Source: Gammaproteobacteria bacterium (lineage in GTDB: Bacteria; Pseudomonadota; Gammaproteobacteria; Burkholderiales; Rhodocyclaceae). Taken from it: DNA of 33,414 bases. The notes under the pieces are model-generated. The model saw only the letters and a program-made list of their open reading frames with translations. It was not told the DNA's origin and did not search any database. Below are positions 15,655 to 25,989 of the stretch, one piece after another. The position numbers and the translations under genes are program-made. Every line of letters begins with the position of its first letter. The first letter of the stretch is position 1. The DNA is taken from NCBI GenBank assembly GCA_029289235.1, contig JARFTZ010000002.1, positions 1 through 33,414 of the forward strand, in the 5' to 3' direction.

Positions 15655-17514
15655 ATGCTCAAGGAATTGCTGCCGTACTACGAACGTGAGCTCACCTACC
15701 TGCGCGAGCTATCCGGTGAATTCGCCCGCCGTTATCCGAAGATCGCCCGGCGCCTCCTGATCGACGAAAACCAGAGCGAGGATCCGCATGTCGAGCGCAT
15801 CATGGAAGGGTTCGCCTTCCTCGCCGCGCGCATCCACCGCAAGCTGGACGACGAGTTTCCGGAAATTTCCGAAGCGTTCATGCAGGTTCTCTATCCCCAT
15901 TACACGCAGCCGTTCCCCTCCTGCACCATCCTCCAGATGGAACTCGCGCCGGACAATCCGGAAGTCACCGAAAAAACCGTCGTCCCTCGCCACCATCCCG
16001 CCATATCACCTGCCGTTGGGGGCCACCCTTGCCAGTTCCGCACCTGCTACCCGACCGATTTGTGGCCGATGCGGCTAACCTCCGCTCGTCTGCAACTGAC
16101 GCAGAACTCGGACCATCTACGCCGTTTGTGCCCCACGGCAGCCGCGGCCATCTTGTTGCAATTCGAGACACAAGGCGGCCTGCCCATCGGGAAAATCGGA
16201 ATCGACAAACTGCGCTTTTATCTCGATGGCGACCCGGGATTGATGGCTTTGCTTTATGAGCTTCTCACCGTCGGAACGCTACAGATCCGGATCACCGACA
16301 CAACGGATACTCCACGCCATACGCTGACGCTTCCCGGTTCCGCCCTCGTCCCGGTGGGATTCTCTGCCGACGAATCCCTGCTCGACCACGACAACCGCTC
16401 CTTCACAGGCTATCGCCTTCTAAGCGAGTACTTTTCTTTCCCGGAAAAGTTCCTGTTCGTGGATATCACCGGACTCGACCACCCCGACGTACAGCATCCC
16501 GGCAACACGCTGACGATCCAGATATTCCTGCGCAACTACGCAGACAGCGAACGCCACAACCGCCTCGCACAGACCCTGAACGCGGCCAACTTCAAGCTCG
16601 GCTGCACTCCGGCAATCAACCTCTTCAAACAACACGCTGAGCCGCTACGCATCAGCCACCAAAAGACGTGCTACCCGGTCATCGCCAACGCTCGACGCCA
16701 GAGAGCCTATGAAGTCATATCAATCGATTCGGTTGTCTATGCGGAAAAGGATACCTCTTCCGAGGCCGCTCACGTCGTACCCCCCTTCTATTCGATCAAT
16801 CACCTGCATCAAGACGGCATTCCGAGATACTACTGGTACGCCAAACGCGAGGCGTCTGTACTGGACAACGACAACGGTACGGACGTCGAGATTGCTTTCG
16901 TCGATAGCCAATTCTCGCCTTACAGGCCAGAACTCGAAGTGCTTTCCCTGAAACTCACCTGTAGCAACCGCGACCTGCCGGAACAATTGCCGTTCGGCGG
17001 CGCCACGCAGGACAGGCACGCAGACTTTTCCCTGCCCCAGTTTCCGGTGGTGAAGCGGGTTCGGCCGCTGCGCAAGCCTACGCGGGCAGTCCGCCCACCG
17101 ACAAAGACAGGGCTTTACTGGAGACTGATTTCCCATCTTTCCTTGAATCACCTGTCGATTGTCAGCGAGGGCAAGGACGCTTTGCAGGAGATGCTCACAC
17201 TCTACAACCTGACCCAATCGCACCGCGTGACCCGCGAAATCCATGGGATCAAGGCCATATCAACCCGACCGGCGACGACACTGGTCGCCAGCAAGCATTT
17301 CTCCGGATTGGTACGTGGCCTGGATATCAGCCTCACGCTTGACGAAAGCGCCTTCGTGGGCAGCGGCGCCGTTCTCTTCGGCGCAGTTCTGGAGCGCTTC
17401 TTCGCGCTTTACTCAGGCCCGAACAGCTTTACACGACTGACTTTGCACGCCCATCAACTGCAACAGGAGATAGCCAAATGGCCAGCCAGGGCCGGCAAGG
17501 CACTCGTAATCTAG
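15655..17514 (+). CDS. tssF: TssF (ImpG) baseplate protein
   Basis: TssF, with TssG, makes the main baseplate wedge in a 2:1 complex. The 619-residue length is normal. The N terminus is highly typical: LLPYYERELTYLRELSGEFA, then RLLIDENQSEDPHVERIMEGFAFLAARI and DDEFPEISEAFMQVLYPHYTQPFPS. The C-terminal part contains LNHLSIVSEGKDALQEML and VLERFFALYSGPNSFTRL. Reading frame is intact throughout. Its end overlaps tssG by 37 bases. Confidence 0.97.
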   Translation: MLKELLPYYERELTYLRELSGEFARRYPKIARRLLIDENQSEDPHVERIMEGFAFLAARIHRKLDDEFPEISEAFMQVLYPHYTQPFPSCTILQMELAPDNPEVTEKTVVPRHHPAISPAVGGHPCQFRTCYPTDLWPMRLTSARLQLTQNSDHLRRLCPTAAAAILLQFETQGGLPIGKIGIDKLRFYLDGDPGLMALLYELLTVGTLQIRITDTTDTPRHTLTLPGSALVPVGFSADESLLDHDNRSFTGYRLLSEYFSFPEKFLFVDITGLDHPDVQHPGNTLTIQIFLRNYADSERHNRLAQTLNAANFKLGCTPAINLFKQHAEPLRISHQKTCYPVIANARRQRAYEVISIDSVVYAEKDTSSEAAHVVPPFYSINHLHQDGIPRYYWYAKREASVLDNDNGTDVEIAFVDSQFSPYRPELEVLSLKLTCSNRDLPEQLPFGGATQDRHADFSLPQFPVVKRVRPLRKPTRAVRPPTKTGLYWRLISHLSLNHLSIVSEGKDALQEMLTLYNLTQSHRVTREIHGIKAISTRPATTLVASKHFSGLVRGLDISLTLDESAFVGSGAVLFGAVLERFFALYSGPNSFTRLTLHAHQLQQEIAKWPARAGKALVI

Positions 17515-18536
17515 ACGCGGAACTGTTCACGGAGGGATCGCGTTTCGGTTTTTTCCAGGCGGTTCGCCTGCTTGCACTCGGGCCAAAGCGCAACAGCACA
17601 GGCCCTGTTCCCGAAAGCTTGCGCTTCTCGTCCAAGCTGTCGCTTTCATTTCCCGCAAGCGAGATTGACCGCATCACTTTGTGTCGCCCACCGACGGAGG
17701 AAGGGCCCGAATCCAGCCTCACCGAAGGAAGCACTGCAGAAGTGAGCGTCAATTTCATGGGGCTTGTCGGCCCCTCTGGCGTGTTGCCCACCGCTTATAC
17801 CGAACTGCTGATCGACCGGCGCAACCGTTTTCGTGACAGAGCCGGACACGCGTTTCTGGACATTTTCACCCACCGCGCGGTTTCGCTGTTCTACGCCGCT
17901 TGGAGAAAGTACCGATTCTATATCCCCTTCGAAGCGGGCAAGCATGACGGATTCTCGCGCAACATCCTCGACATCGTCGGCGTCGGGTTACAACACATGC
18001 AGCGCCGCCTCAAGCCAAATGACGGAGGGATTCCGGATCTTTTCCTGCTCCACTATGCCGGCCTGCTGTCTCAGCGACCGATCCCGGCAGTCAACATCGA
18101 AGCGCTGGTGAAGGGATTCTTCGGTATCGAGGCGCAACTCGAGCAGTTCACCGGACAGTGGATACAGTTGCCGGAAGAAGAACAGAGCGCCCTGATCACC
18201 GGCCGGAACTGCGTTCTCGGGCGAACCGCGTTCATCGGTGAACGTATCTGGGATCGACAGAACAAGATGCGATTGCGTCTGGGGCCGCTCGACGCCGACC
18301 AGTTCTCTCGATTCATGCCGGGACAGGAAGAAGTCCTGGCACTGCAGGAATTGGTCCGATTCGCCTCAGGACTCACGCTGGATTGCGAAGTCGGACTCAT
18401 TCTGAGGCGAGATGCCATTCCCTCTCCCATTCTCCAAACGAAGCAGAGACCTCCTCGCCTGGGCTACTCGCTGTGGCTCAACTCGCGACCACGAACCAGT
18501 GACGCCGAGGATGTCCGCTTCACGCTGCTCAAGTAA
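17478..18536 (+). CDS. tssG: TssG (ImpH) baseplate protein
   Basis: A 352-residue partner of TssF in the baseplate wedge. Family features include FGFFQAVRLLAL (about 23-34), VSVNFMGLVGPSGVLPTAYTELL (about 88-110), the DIFTHRAVSLFYAAWRKYRF helix and LLHYAGLLSQRPIPAVNIEALVKGFFGI. The C-terminal half with NCVLGRTAFIGERIWDRQNKMR is also standard. The start lies inside the end of tssF, a 37-base overlap commonly seen between these genes. It is the last recognisable gene of the plus T6SS operon; clpV, which often follows, is absent and the next gene is convergent. Confidence 0.96.
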   Translation: MASQGRQGTRNLDAELFTEGSRFGFFQAVRLLALGPKRNSTGPVPESLRFSSKLSLSFPASEIDRITLCRPPTEEGPESSLTEGSTAEVSVNFMGLVGPSGVLPTAYTELLIDRRNRFRDRAGHAFLDIFTHRAVSLFYAAWRKYRFYIPFEAGKHDGFSRNILDIVGVGLQHMQRRLKPNDGGIPDLFLLHYAGLLSQRPIPAVNIEALVKGFFGIEAQLEQFTGQWIQLPEEEQSALITGRNCVLGRTAFIGERIWDRQNKMRLRLGPLDADQFSRFMPGQEEVLALQELVRFASGLTLDCEVGLILRRDAIPSPILQTKQRPPRLGYSLWLNSRPRTSDAEDVRFTLLK

Positions 18537-18573
18537 CCCGGACGCCACCCGTTACGCGCATCCATTGGCGTGC

Positions 18574-18610
18574 AAAAAAGTCTGATCGGCGAACAGGATG
18601 GGAATCAGCC
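18574..18610 (-). terminator. Weak intrinsic terminator after citG
   Basis: On the minus strand CTGAT and ATCAG (18604-18608 and 18582-18586) can form a 5-bp stem over a 17-nt loop, followed by ACTTTTTTG. It sits about 30 bases after the citG stop, between convergent operons. The stem is short, so function is uncertain. Confidence 0.4.
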
Positions 18611-18638
18611 GGCCCATTGGTCGGCATTGCGCATGGAA

Positions 18639-19514
18639 TTAGGCCGCAAGCCGTTGCCTGCTCTCGAAAGTGACAGGGACTCGGCCCGTCACCTCGTCGC
18701 TTATCTCGCCACGGGCCAGCAGGCACCCGAAGGCCACGCCCAGCATGTCGGCGACGCCGCCGATCGTCAGATTCAGTTCCTTGTAACGATCATTGCATTC
18801 TTCGAGGAAGGTGACCGCATCGCCGCGGTCAGCGATCAGGCACTCGAGTCTGCGCCCATCCTCCCTGACCCGATTCAACCCGTCCCGGCCGGCGCGGTGC
18901 AGTGTCGTCGTATCGTCAACGGTCTGCATCAGTCGCGCCATCATCGCGAACGACGCTGTGGTAACGCATCCGTGCCGCGCGAACGCGTCGCGGAACGCCG
19001 GCAAGGCGGCATCGAACAAGGACGGGTAACCACCGATGGCTTCGCCGACGATTCCGCCGGTGTGATAGTTCCGGCGAACCTTTTCGCCGTTGGAGCCGGT
19101 CTTCGCCGCCGTATCGAAAAACGACCGGGAAATGGTCGAAAGCGATTGCCGCACGGCCGCCTCATCGGATACTCCCGCGTGATGGCGCGCGATCAGCAGC
19201 ATACCGCTGAGGAAGATGTAGCCTTTGTGGGTATTAGTTCCCAGCTCGTCGTAGAGGCGACGTTCGGCGTGAATGGCGATGTCGCGCTGGCAGGCAAACG
19301 GTTCGTCCGCGCGCAGCGAGGCCACAATCGCATCGAGGTAATCGGCGACGATGCCGATCGACCGCTCCATCAGCGTGACGGAAAGATCGGGATGCGAGCC
19401 GTTGTCCAGCAGGTCGACGAGACCGGGCTTGGGCGTGAGATAGAGCTCCATGCTCGCGCCGCGTGCCAGCGCGTTGGCGAGATGCTCAAGTTCGGAATGG
19501 CGCGAGGAGTTCAT
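18639..19514 (-). CDS. citG: CitG, triphosphoribosyl-dephospho-CoA synthase
   Basis: CitG condenses dephospho-CoA with ATP to make the precursor of the citrate lyase acyl-carrier prosthetic group. Starting at the ATG at 19514 gives 291 residues, close to the family's usual length; the open frame extends 47 codons further upstream into citX, but that extension is unlike CitG. Seen motifs: ELYLTPKPGLVDLLDNGSH (about 22-41), FACQRDIAIHAERRL, the GTNTHKGYIFLSGML segment and the NYHTGGIVGEAIGGYPSLF region. The start lies 29 bases inside the end of citX. Last gene of the cit operon, probably followed by a weak terminator. Confidence 0.93.
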   Translation of the reverse strand: MNSSRHSELEHLANALARGASMELYLTPKPGLVDLLDNGSHPDLSVTLMERSIGIVADYLDAIVASLRADEPFACQRDIAIHAERRLYDELGTNTHKGYIFLSGMLLIARHHAGVSDEAAVRQSLSTISRSFFDTAAKTGSNGEKVRRNYHTGGIVGEAIGGYPSLFDAALPAFRDAFARHGCVTTASFAMMARLMQTVDDTTTLHRAGRDGLNRVREDGRRLECLIADRGDAVTFLEECNDRYKELNLTIGGVADMLGVAFGCLLARGEISDEVTGRVPVTFESRQRLAA

Positions 19515-20004
19515 GGACCCGGTGGATGACGGTATGGAGGGAATGACGTTTGGCGCGGATGCAATCGACCGCGGGCTGGTCGCAAATGAGGCAGGAACGC
19601 GAGGAAAGACCGAGCGAATTCCGGTCGATCTGACGTCCGTCCGGCGCGTAGACATCGAGGTCGATCAGGCGCGACGACGGATGGCCGGTCTCCAGATGGA
19701 CGCAGGCTTCCTTCACCGCCTTCGGGTCTGCCTCCAGGCAGAGGATTGCATACGGCCCCAGGACGTCGTGAAACCTGCTCGATTCGGCGATGCCGGCCAG
19801 TACCGCCGGCAACTGGTTGAACATCCAGACGAACAGCGCCTCGGCCCCGGGCGGGGTTTTTTCCCCGCCCGGGATGTTCAGCGCCAGAAACAGCGTCGCC
19901 GGATGCCCCCGGCCCAGCGCCCAGGCCAGGGCATCCTGCCGGCTGTCCCGGGCGTCCAGGTAGCTACGCCTTGACCTGGCGGATGACGTCAATGATGGAG
20001 CCAT
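19486..20004 (-). CDS. citX: CitX, apo-citrate lyase phosphoribosyl-dephospho-CoA transferase
   Basis: CitX attaches the CitG-made cofactor to the serine of CitD. The product is 172 residues from the ATG at 20004, which lies 41 bases inside the end of citF; the frame remains open further upstream but that part only shadows citF. Family features are YLDARDSRQDALAWAL (matching the conserved SRDERQ region), LGPYAILCLEADPKAVKEACVHLE, LIDLDVYAPDGRQIDRNSLGL and the cysteine motif RSCLICDQPAVDCIRAKRH. A CTG preceded by AAGG near the citF stop is an alternative but less orthodox start. Overlaps both neighbours, so citF-citX-citG are tightly coupled. Confidence 0.88.
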   Translation of the reverse strand: MAPSLTSSARSRRSYLDARDSRQDALAWALGRGHPATLFLALNIPGGEKTPPGAEALFVWMFNQLPAVLAGIAESSRFHDVLGPYAILCLEADPKAVKEACVHLETGHPSSRLIDLDVYAPDGRQIDRNSLGLSSRSCLICDQPAVDCIRAKRHSLHTVIHRVHELLAPFRT

Positions 20005-21502
20005 CACGGTACTCGACGAGGGCAACAACCTTGTCCTCGAACTCAACGGGCTTCGGCACGCCGGTGACGGCATAGATCTCGTCACGCAGCTGCCGGATGT
20101 CCTTCACCGGTGCGCCGCGCTTGATCAGTTCCGCCTTGAGATCCGGCAAATTGTCGTTCACCGCGATGCCGCGCTCGGTAACGATCACGCCCACCGTCTC
20201 GCCCGGGGTAGAAATGGTCGTCACCTCGTCGCGCACCATCGGCAGACGGCCACGGATCGACGGACAGACAACGATCGACACCTTGGCACCCGCCGCCGCG
20301 TCGCAGTGGCCACCCGTGTTGTGCAGCAGGTAGCCCATCGACTCGGTGTTGACGTTGACGTTGAAATTGACGTCGGTTTCGGTCGCGCTGAGGATCACGC
20401 AATCCAGACGGTTGACGATCGCCCCGCAGTTGAACGGGTTGGCATAGGTGCCGGCGGTGACTTCCACGTGCTTCTGGTTGCGGCCGATCGACTGCACGGC
20501 CTTGAGGTCGAAACACTGCACGTCGAACAGCGCCTCGAACAGCCCTTCCTCGAGCATGTCCACAAAGTAGCCGGTAATCCCGCCAAGGCCGAAGCTGCCC
20601 TTGACCTTGTCACGACGCATCATGTTGCGCACGTGCTCGGCGACGGCCAGCGATATGCCGCCGGTGCCGGTCTGGAACGAGAAGCCGTCCTTGACGTAGC
20701 CGGAGGCCTCGATGACCATCGCCGCGTACTTGGCGATCTGCAGACCGATCGGATCGGTGGTGATCTTGGTCGTCGAAGAGACGATCTTCTTCGGGTCGCC
20801 GAGACGCGGCACCTGGGCAACGAAGTCGACCACCGACTGCGGAATGCCGACAGGCACGGCCGGAAACGGCACCAGGTTGTCGGTCACCGCGACGACCTTG
20901 TGCGCGTGCTGCGCGTCGACCAGCGCGTAGCCGAGGCTGCCGCAGGCAGATGGGCCGTAGTAGCCGTTGAAGTTGCCGTACTCGTCGCAATACGGTGCCG
21001 CCAGGAAGGCGACATCGACCGGTACTTCGCCGGTGATCAGCGCGCGCGCGCGACCGCCGTGCGAGCGAACGATGATCGGGCAATCGAGTTCGCCCTTGGA
21101 CACCAGTTCGGCAATGGGGCCGTTGACCCCGCATTCGAAGCCGGTGATCGTGCCCTTGCGGATATAGGGGATCAGTTCAGCGTTGACGATGTGCACCGAA
21201 CTCGACGCGATCTTGATGTCGCGAATGCCCAACGCGTCGATTTCCTTGACCAGTTCATTGAGCAGGTAATCGCCGTTGCGCAGGCTGTGGTGCGTCGAGA
21301 TGGTCATGCCATCCTTGAGGCCCGAGGCAATGATCGCATCGCGCAGGCCACCGACCAGTTTGCTGCCGTTGTGGGTCAGGCGCCGAATGGCGCGGGTCGA
21401 GCGCTCGGCATGCGGTTGCAGCGACCACGGATCGCTGTAGGGAATCAGCTTCTTGCCGGCAAAGGTTTCCGGGATCAGCCGGCCCAGACTATTCCGTACC
21501 AT
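19964..21502 (-). CDS. citF: CitF, citrate lyase alpha subunit
   Basis: The alpha subunit transfers citrate onto the acyl carrier CitD, releasing acetate (citrate:acetyl-ACP transferase). The 512-residue protein matches the family end to end: GLKDGMTISTHHSLRNGDYLL, HSHGG-like RSHGGRARA, DVAFLAAPYCDEYGNFNGY, FSFQTGTGGISLA, LGGITGYFVDMLEEGL, NVNVNTESMG and the C-terminal VEYRDGSIIDVIRQVKA. The start is set by GAGGAGG six bases before the ATG at 21502; a further ATG at 21517 precedes that Shine-Dalgarno and is unlikely. The start overlaps the citE stop by 14 bases. Confidence 0.97.
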   Translation of the reverse strand: MVRNSLGRLIPETFAGKKLIPYSDPWSLQPHAERSTRAIRRLTHNGSKLVGGLRDAIIASGLKDGMTISTHHSLRNGDYLLNELVKEIDALGIRDIKIASSSVHIVNAELIPYIRKGTITGFECGVNGPIAELVSKGELDCPIIVRSHGGRARALITGEVPVDVAFLAAPYCDEYGNFNGYYGPSACGSLGYALVDAQHAHKVVAVTDNLVPFPAVPVGIPQSVVDFVAQVPRLGDPKKIVSSTTKITTDPIGLQIAKYAAMVIEASGYVKDGFSFQTGTGGISLAVAEHVRNMMRRDKVKGSFGLGGITGYFVDMLEEGLFEALFDVQCFDLKAVQSIGRNQKHVEVTAGTYANPFNCGAIVNRLDCVILSATETDVNFNVNVNTESMGYLLHNTGGHCDAAAGAKVSIVVCPSIRGRLPMVRDEVTTISTPGETVGVIVTERGIAVNDNLPDLKAELIKRGAPVKDIRQLRDEIYAVTGVPKPVEFEDKVVALVEYRDGSIIDVIRQVKA

Positions 21503-22409
21503 TGATGTCCTCCTCATTGATTACCACGTCGACCATGCCGTGCGCGCGGGCCGTGTTCAGCACGCGGGCGGCACGCACCACGACCGGCCGGTCGATCATC
21601 TTGCCCTTCAGCGAGATGACACCGGTACCCATTTCGCGGGCGCGCTTGATGGCTTCCATGACCTCCAGCGCGTAGTCGACTTCTTCCTGCTTCGGCGCAA
21701 ACACGTCGTGAATGACGTCGATCTGGCGCGGGTTGATCATGCACTTGCCGGTGAAGCCGAGCTTCTTGATCAACTCCGTTTCCTTGCGCAGCGCTTCCAT
21801 GTCATTGACGTCGGCAAAGATCGTGTCGATGGCCTGGATGCCCGCGGCTTTCGCGCCCCACAACACCGTCATGCGGGCGTTGAACAGTTCCTCGCCGGTC
21901 TTGGTACGGTTGATTTCCATCGTGGCGGTGTAGTCTTCGGCGCCGAACGCCAGACCGATCAGGCGCGACGAAGCCTTGGCGGTCTTCGGCGCGTTGAGCA
22001 CGCCTTCGGCGGTTTCGATCGACGGCAGGATCTTGAAGTGGCCGACCTCGAAGCCCAGCTCTTCTTCATACTCGGTCAACAGCGTGTCGAGGTGCTCGAC
22101 GACCTCCGGCGTATCGGCCTTCGGCAGACGGATGCCGTCCGGCTTGGCCGGCAGCACCGTCTTCAGGTCATCCAGCGCCCACTTCGTGTCGAGGCCGTTG
22201 ATGCGGATGAGGATTTCCTTGTTGCGGTTCTTGTAGCCGTCGAGGAAGCGGCGCACCAGGATGCGCGCCGCGTCCTTCTCGGCCAGCGGGACGGCGTCTT
22301 CGAGGTCGAGCAGCACGGCATCGCAGCCGAACAGCGGAACGTTCTGCAGCATCGACGGCATGTTGCCCGGCACGTAAAGCAGCGACCGGCGCAGTTTGTA
22401 GTCGGCCAT
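21489..22409 (-). CDS. citE: CitE, citrate lyase beta subunit
   Basis: The beta subunit cleaves citryl-ACP to acetyl-ACP and oxaloacetate. The product from the ATG at 22409 is 306 residues, the usual size. TIM-barrel landmarks are SLLYVPGNMPSML, the metal-site LDLEDAVPLAEKD (Glu37, Asp38), GIRLPKADTPE, RLIGLAFGAEDYTATM, and GKCMINPRQIDVIHDVFAP. A strong Shine-Dalgarno GGAGGA seven bases before this ATG fixes the start; the frame is open 60 codons upstream but that overlaps the DUF296 gene. Homologous enzymes also cleave citramalyl or malyl thioesters; the complete citDEF-XG set favours citrate lyase, though citramalate lyase cannot be excluded from sequence. Confidence 0.95.
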   Translation of the reverse strand: MADYKLRRSLLYVPGNMPSMLQNVPLFGCDAVLLDLEDAVPLAEKDAARILVRRFLDGYKNRNKEILIRINGLDTKWALDDLKTVLPAKPDGIRLPKADTPEVVEHLDTLLTEYEEELGFEVGHFKILPSIETAEGVLNAPKTAKASSRLIGLAFGAEDYTATMEINRTKTGEELFNARMTVLWGAKAAGIQAIDTIFADVNDMEALRKETELIKKLGFTGKCMINPRQIDVIHDVFAPKQEEVDYALEVMEAIKRAREMGTGVISLKGKMIDRPVVVRAARVLNTARAHGMVDVVINEEDINGTE

Positions 22410-22411
22410 GG

Positions 22412-22885
22412 TTATTCCTCCGCGAAGTAGATGGTGGACGTGCCGCCGGACCTGGACTTGTGGCGTTCGATACCGTCCAGCACCAGTTCGATCAGCACGA
22501 TTTCGCAGGTAGCGAAGACCTCGGCGTCTTCCAGTTGCCCGCCGACGACGTCGCCCGAGGCCTTGCCGGCCAGGACGTGCAGATGGCAATCCGGCGTCCC
22601 GTCGGTGCCCGGCACGATGTTGCCGGTGAGTCCGAGCAGTTCCAGCGGCCCTTCGAGTTCATGCGGAGTCAGCCGCGCCGGGGTGATCGGCAGTTTGGCG
22701 CCGCTCTTGATGCCGTTGATGCGCAGCTTGCGGACCGAACCGATCGCCGAGAGGATCACGCCAACCTTGATCTTCTCTTTGACGACCAGCGCCTTGATGT
22801 TTTCCTGGACGCTCTGGCCGGGCAGGATCTTCAGAAAGAAGCGCCGCCCCTGGGTGTACTCCTTGTACCAGTAGGTCTTGTCCAT
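22412..22885 (-). CDS. PPC/DUF296 domain protein inside the cit operon
   Basis: A 157-residue protein of the PPC (plants and prokaryotes conserved, DUF296) family. The central DCHLHVLAGKASGDVVGGQLEDAEVFATCEIVL stretch, split here as DCHLHVLAGKASGDVVGGQL and EDAEVFATCEIVLIEL, carries the paired histidines and GG(Q/H)L motif of bacterial PPC proteins, and VGVILSAIGSV is the family's GxIxxxGxx region. Bacterial members form small trimers of unknown function; plant members are fused to AT-hooks, absent here. GGGAGG precedes two overlapping ATGs: 22888 overlaps the citD stop as ATGA, and 22885 overlaps as TGATG with better Shine-Dalgarno spacing; I use the latter. It ends two bases before citE. 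Its presence within citrate lyase genes is unusual and suggests a role in citrate or cofactor metabolism, but that is inference. Confidence 0.88.
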   Translation of the reverse strand: MDKTYWYKEYTQGRRFFLKILPGQSVQENIKALVVKEKIKVGVILSAIGSVRKLRINGIKSGAKLPITPARLTPHELEGPLELLGLTGNIVPGTDGTPDCHLHVLAGKASGDVVGGQLEDAEVFATCEIVLIELVLDGIERHKSRSGGTSTIYFAEE

Positions 22886-23148
22886 CATTCACCTCCCGCC
22901 CGTTGCAACGCGGCTTCGAGACGCGCCTCGATGGCGTAGTCGAGCGCACCGCGATCGCTGATGCTGACCTTCGCGGCACGCACATCGTGCCGAACCAGGA
23001 CTTCTTCCAGTTTTGCCCGGATCAAGTGCTCGAACTGCTTCTTGACCGTCGATTCGATTTCGATGGACAGCGCATCCGCCGGCTCCACCGTGACCATCAG
23101 GTCACTGGACTGCATCGTGCCCGCCTGGCCTTTCTTCAAGATTTGCAT
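22885..23148 (-). CDS. citD: CitD, citrate lyase acyl carrier protein (gamma)
   Basis: CitD carries the phosphoribosyl-dephospho-CoA arm used by CitE and CitF. The 87-residue product aligns with the family: AGTMQSSDLMVTVEP places Ser14 at the modified position, and the C-terminal helix contains VRAAKVSISDRGALDYAIEARLEAAL. GGAG lies eight bases before the ATG. It is the first cit gene, 101 bases after icd, with a palindrome in that gap. In many bacteria citC (citrate lyase ligase) precedes citD; here isocitrate dehydrogenase takes that place. Confidence 0.95.
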   Translation of the reverse strand: MQILKKGQAGTMQSSDLMVTVEPADALSIEIESTVKKQFEHLIRAKLEEVLVRHDVRAAKVSISDRGALDYAIEARLEAALQRAGGE

Positions 23149-23175
23149 AGCTCATACTCCGTGATTCAAGAATTC

Positions 23176-23214
23176 CAGGCCCGCCGCCCTCGTTGCCGGG
23201 GACTGCCGGGCCTG
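23176..23214 (-). other. Hairpin between icd and citD
   Basis: CAGGCCCG (23176-23183) and CGGGCCTG (23207-23214) form a perfect 8-bp GC-rich stem. On the minus strand it follows the icd stop by about 35 bases but is trailed by GAATTCTTG rather than a T-run, so it may be an attenuator, processing site or mRNA stabiliser rather than a classic terminator. Confidence 0.5.
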
Positions 23215-23249
23215 ACCGAAAAGATCACATCAACATGCCCCTGAGTGGA

Positions 23250-25538
<2,289 letters not shown>

Positions 25539-25851
25539 TCAAAGATGCAGGCAATTCATAAATCATGTTTCCGGAGGCGATGCAGCGCTCAATCACAACC
25601 TGTCCTTCCCGAGCGAACTTGGTGCGGAGAGCTCAACAACCCAGCATCAGAACACCGTCACCGATATGACCGATTCACATTTTTGCAGGGATTGCACACC
25701 GTCACAAACAATGATTCTTCACATGTTTCTGCTTTTTCGGAATCAACTGAACGGAGCGCATACCCCGCTCGCTTTTGCCCGGCCACGACGCAAATGGCGC
25801 AATTACCTCCTCGTCCTGAACAGTTTTGTTCAACCATCTTTTCACCCCCGG

Positions 25852-25888
25852 GCGCATTGCAGGCTTGACGGGGGAGATGCGTTTTTTT
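25852..25888 (+). terminator. Orphan terminator-like stem-loop with T7 run
   Basis: GCGCAT (25852-25857) can pair with ATGCG (25877-25881), followed by seven Ts (25882-25888). A competing stem CCCCC (25845-25849) with GGGGG (25870-25874) interleaves with it, so the two are mutually exclusive or form an H-type pseudoknot. No upstream plus-strand gene is known for it to terminate, so it could end an unannotated small RNA or insulate the iclR promoter. Confidence 0.4.
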
Positions 25889-25919
25889 CCATGGTAGGCC
25901 GGGTCGAGAACAACGTCGA

Positions 25920-25974
25920 TTGACCCTGCTGCAGTTCAGCGCGACAATCGCGCACCGTTGTTTGACAATCGCGC
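25920..25974 (+). promoter_or_regulatory. iclR promoter with repeated operator
   Basis: TTGACC (25920-25925), a 17-base spacer and GACAAT (25943-25948) make a plausible sigma70 promoter. The -10 lies inside a perfect palindrome GCGCGACAATCGCGC (25939-25953). The 11-mer GACAATCGCGC recurs exactly at 25964-25974, 21 bases (two helical turns) downstream. This arrangement fits autorepression by the adjacent IclR protein; binding is inferred. Confidence 0.65.
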
Positions 25975-25989
25975 GGATAAGGATTTGCC

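Noticed and set aside
20306-21505. 399-codon plus-strand frame
   Set aside because: Antisense to citF, with a His/Asp/Val-rich composition typical of reverse-complement shadows.
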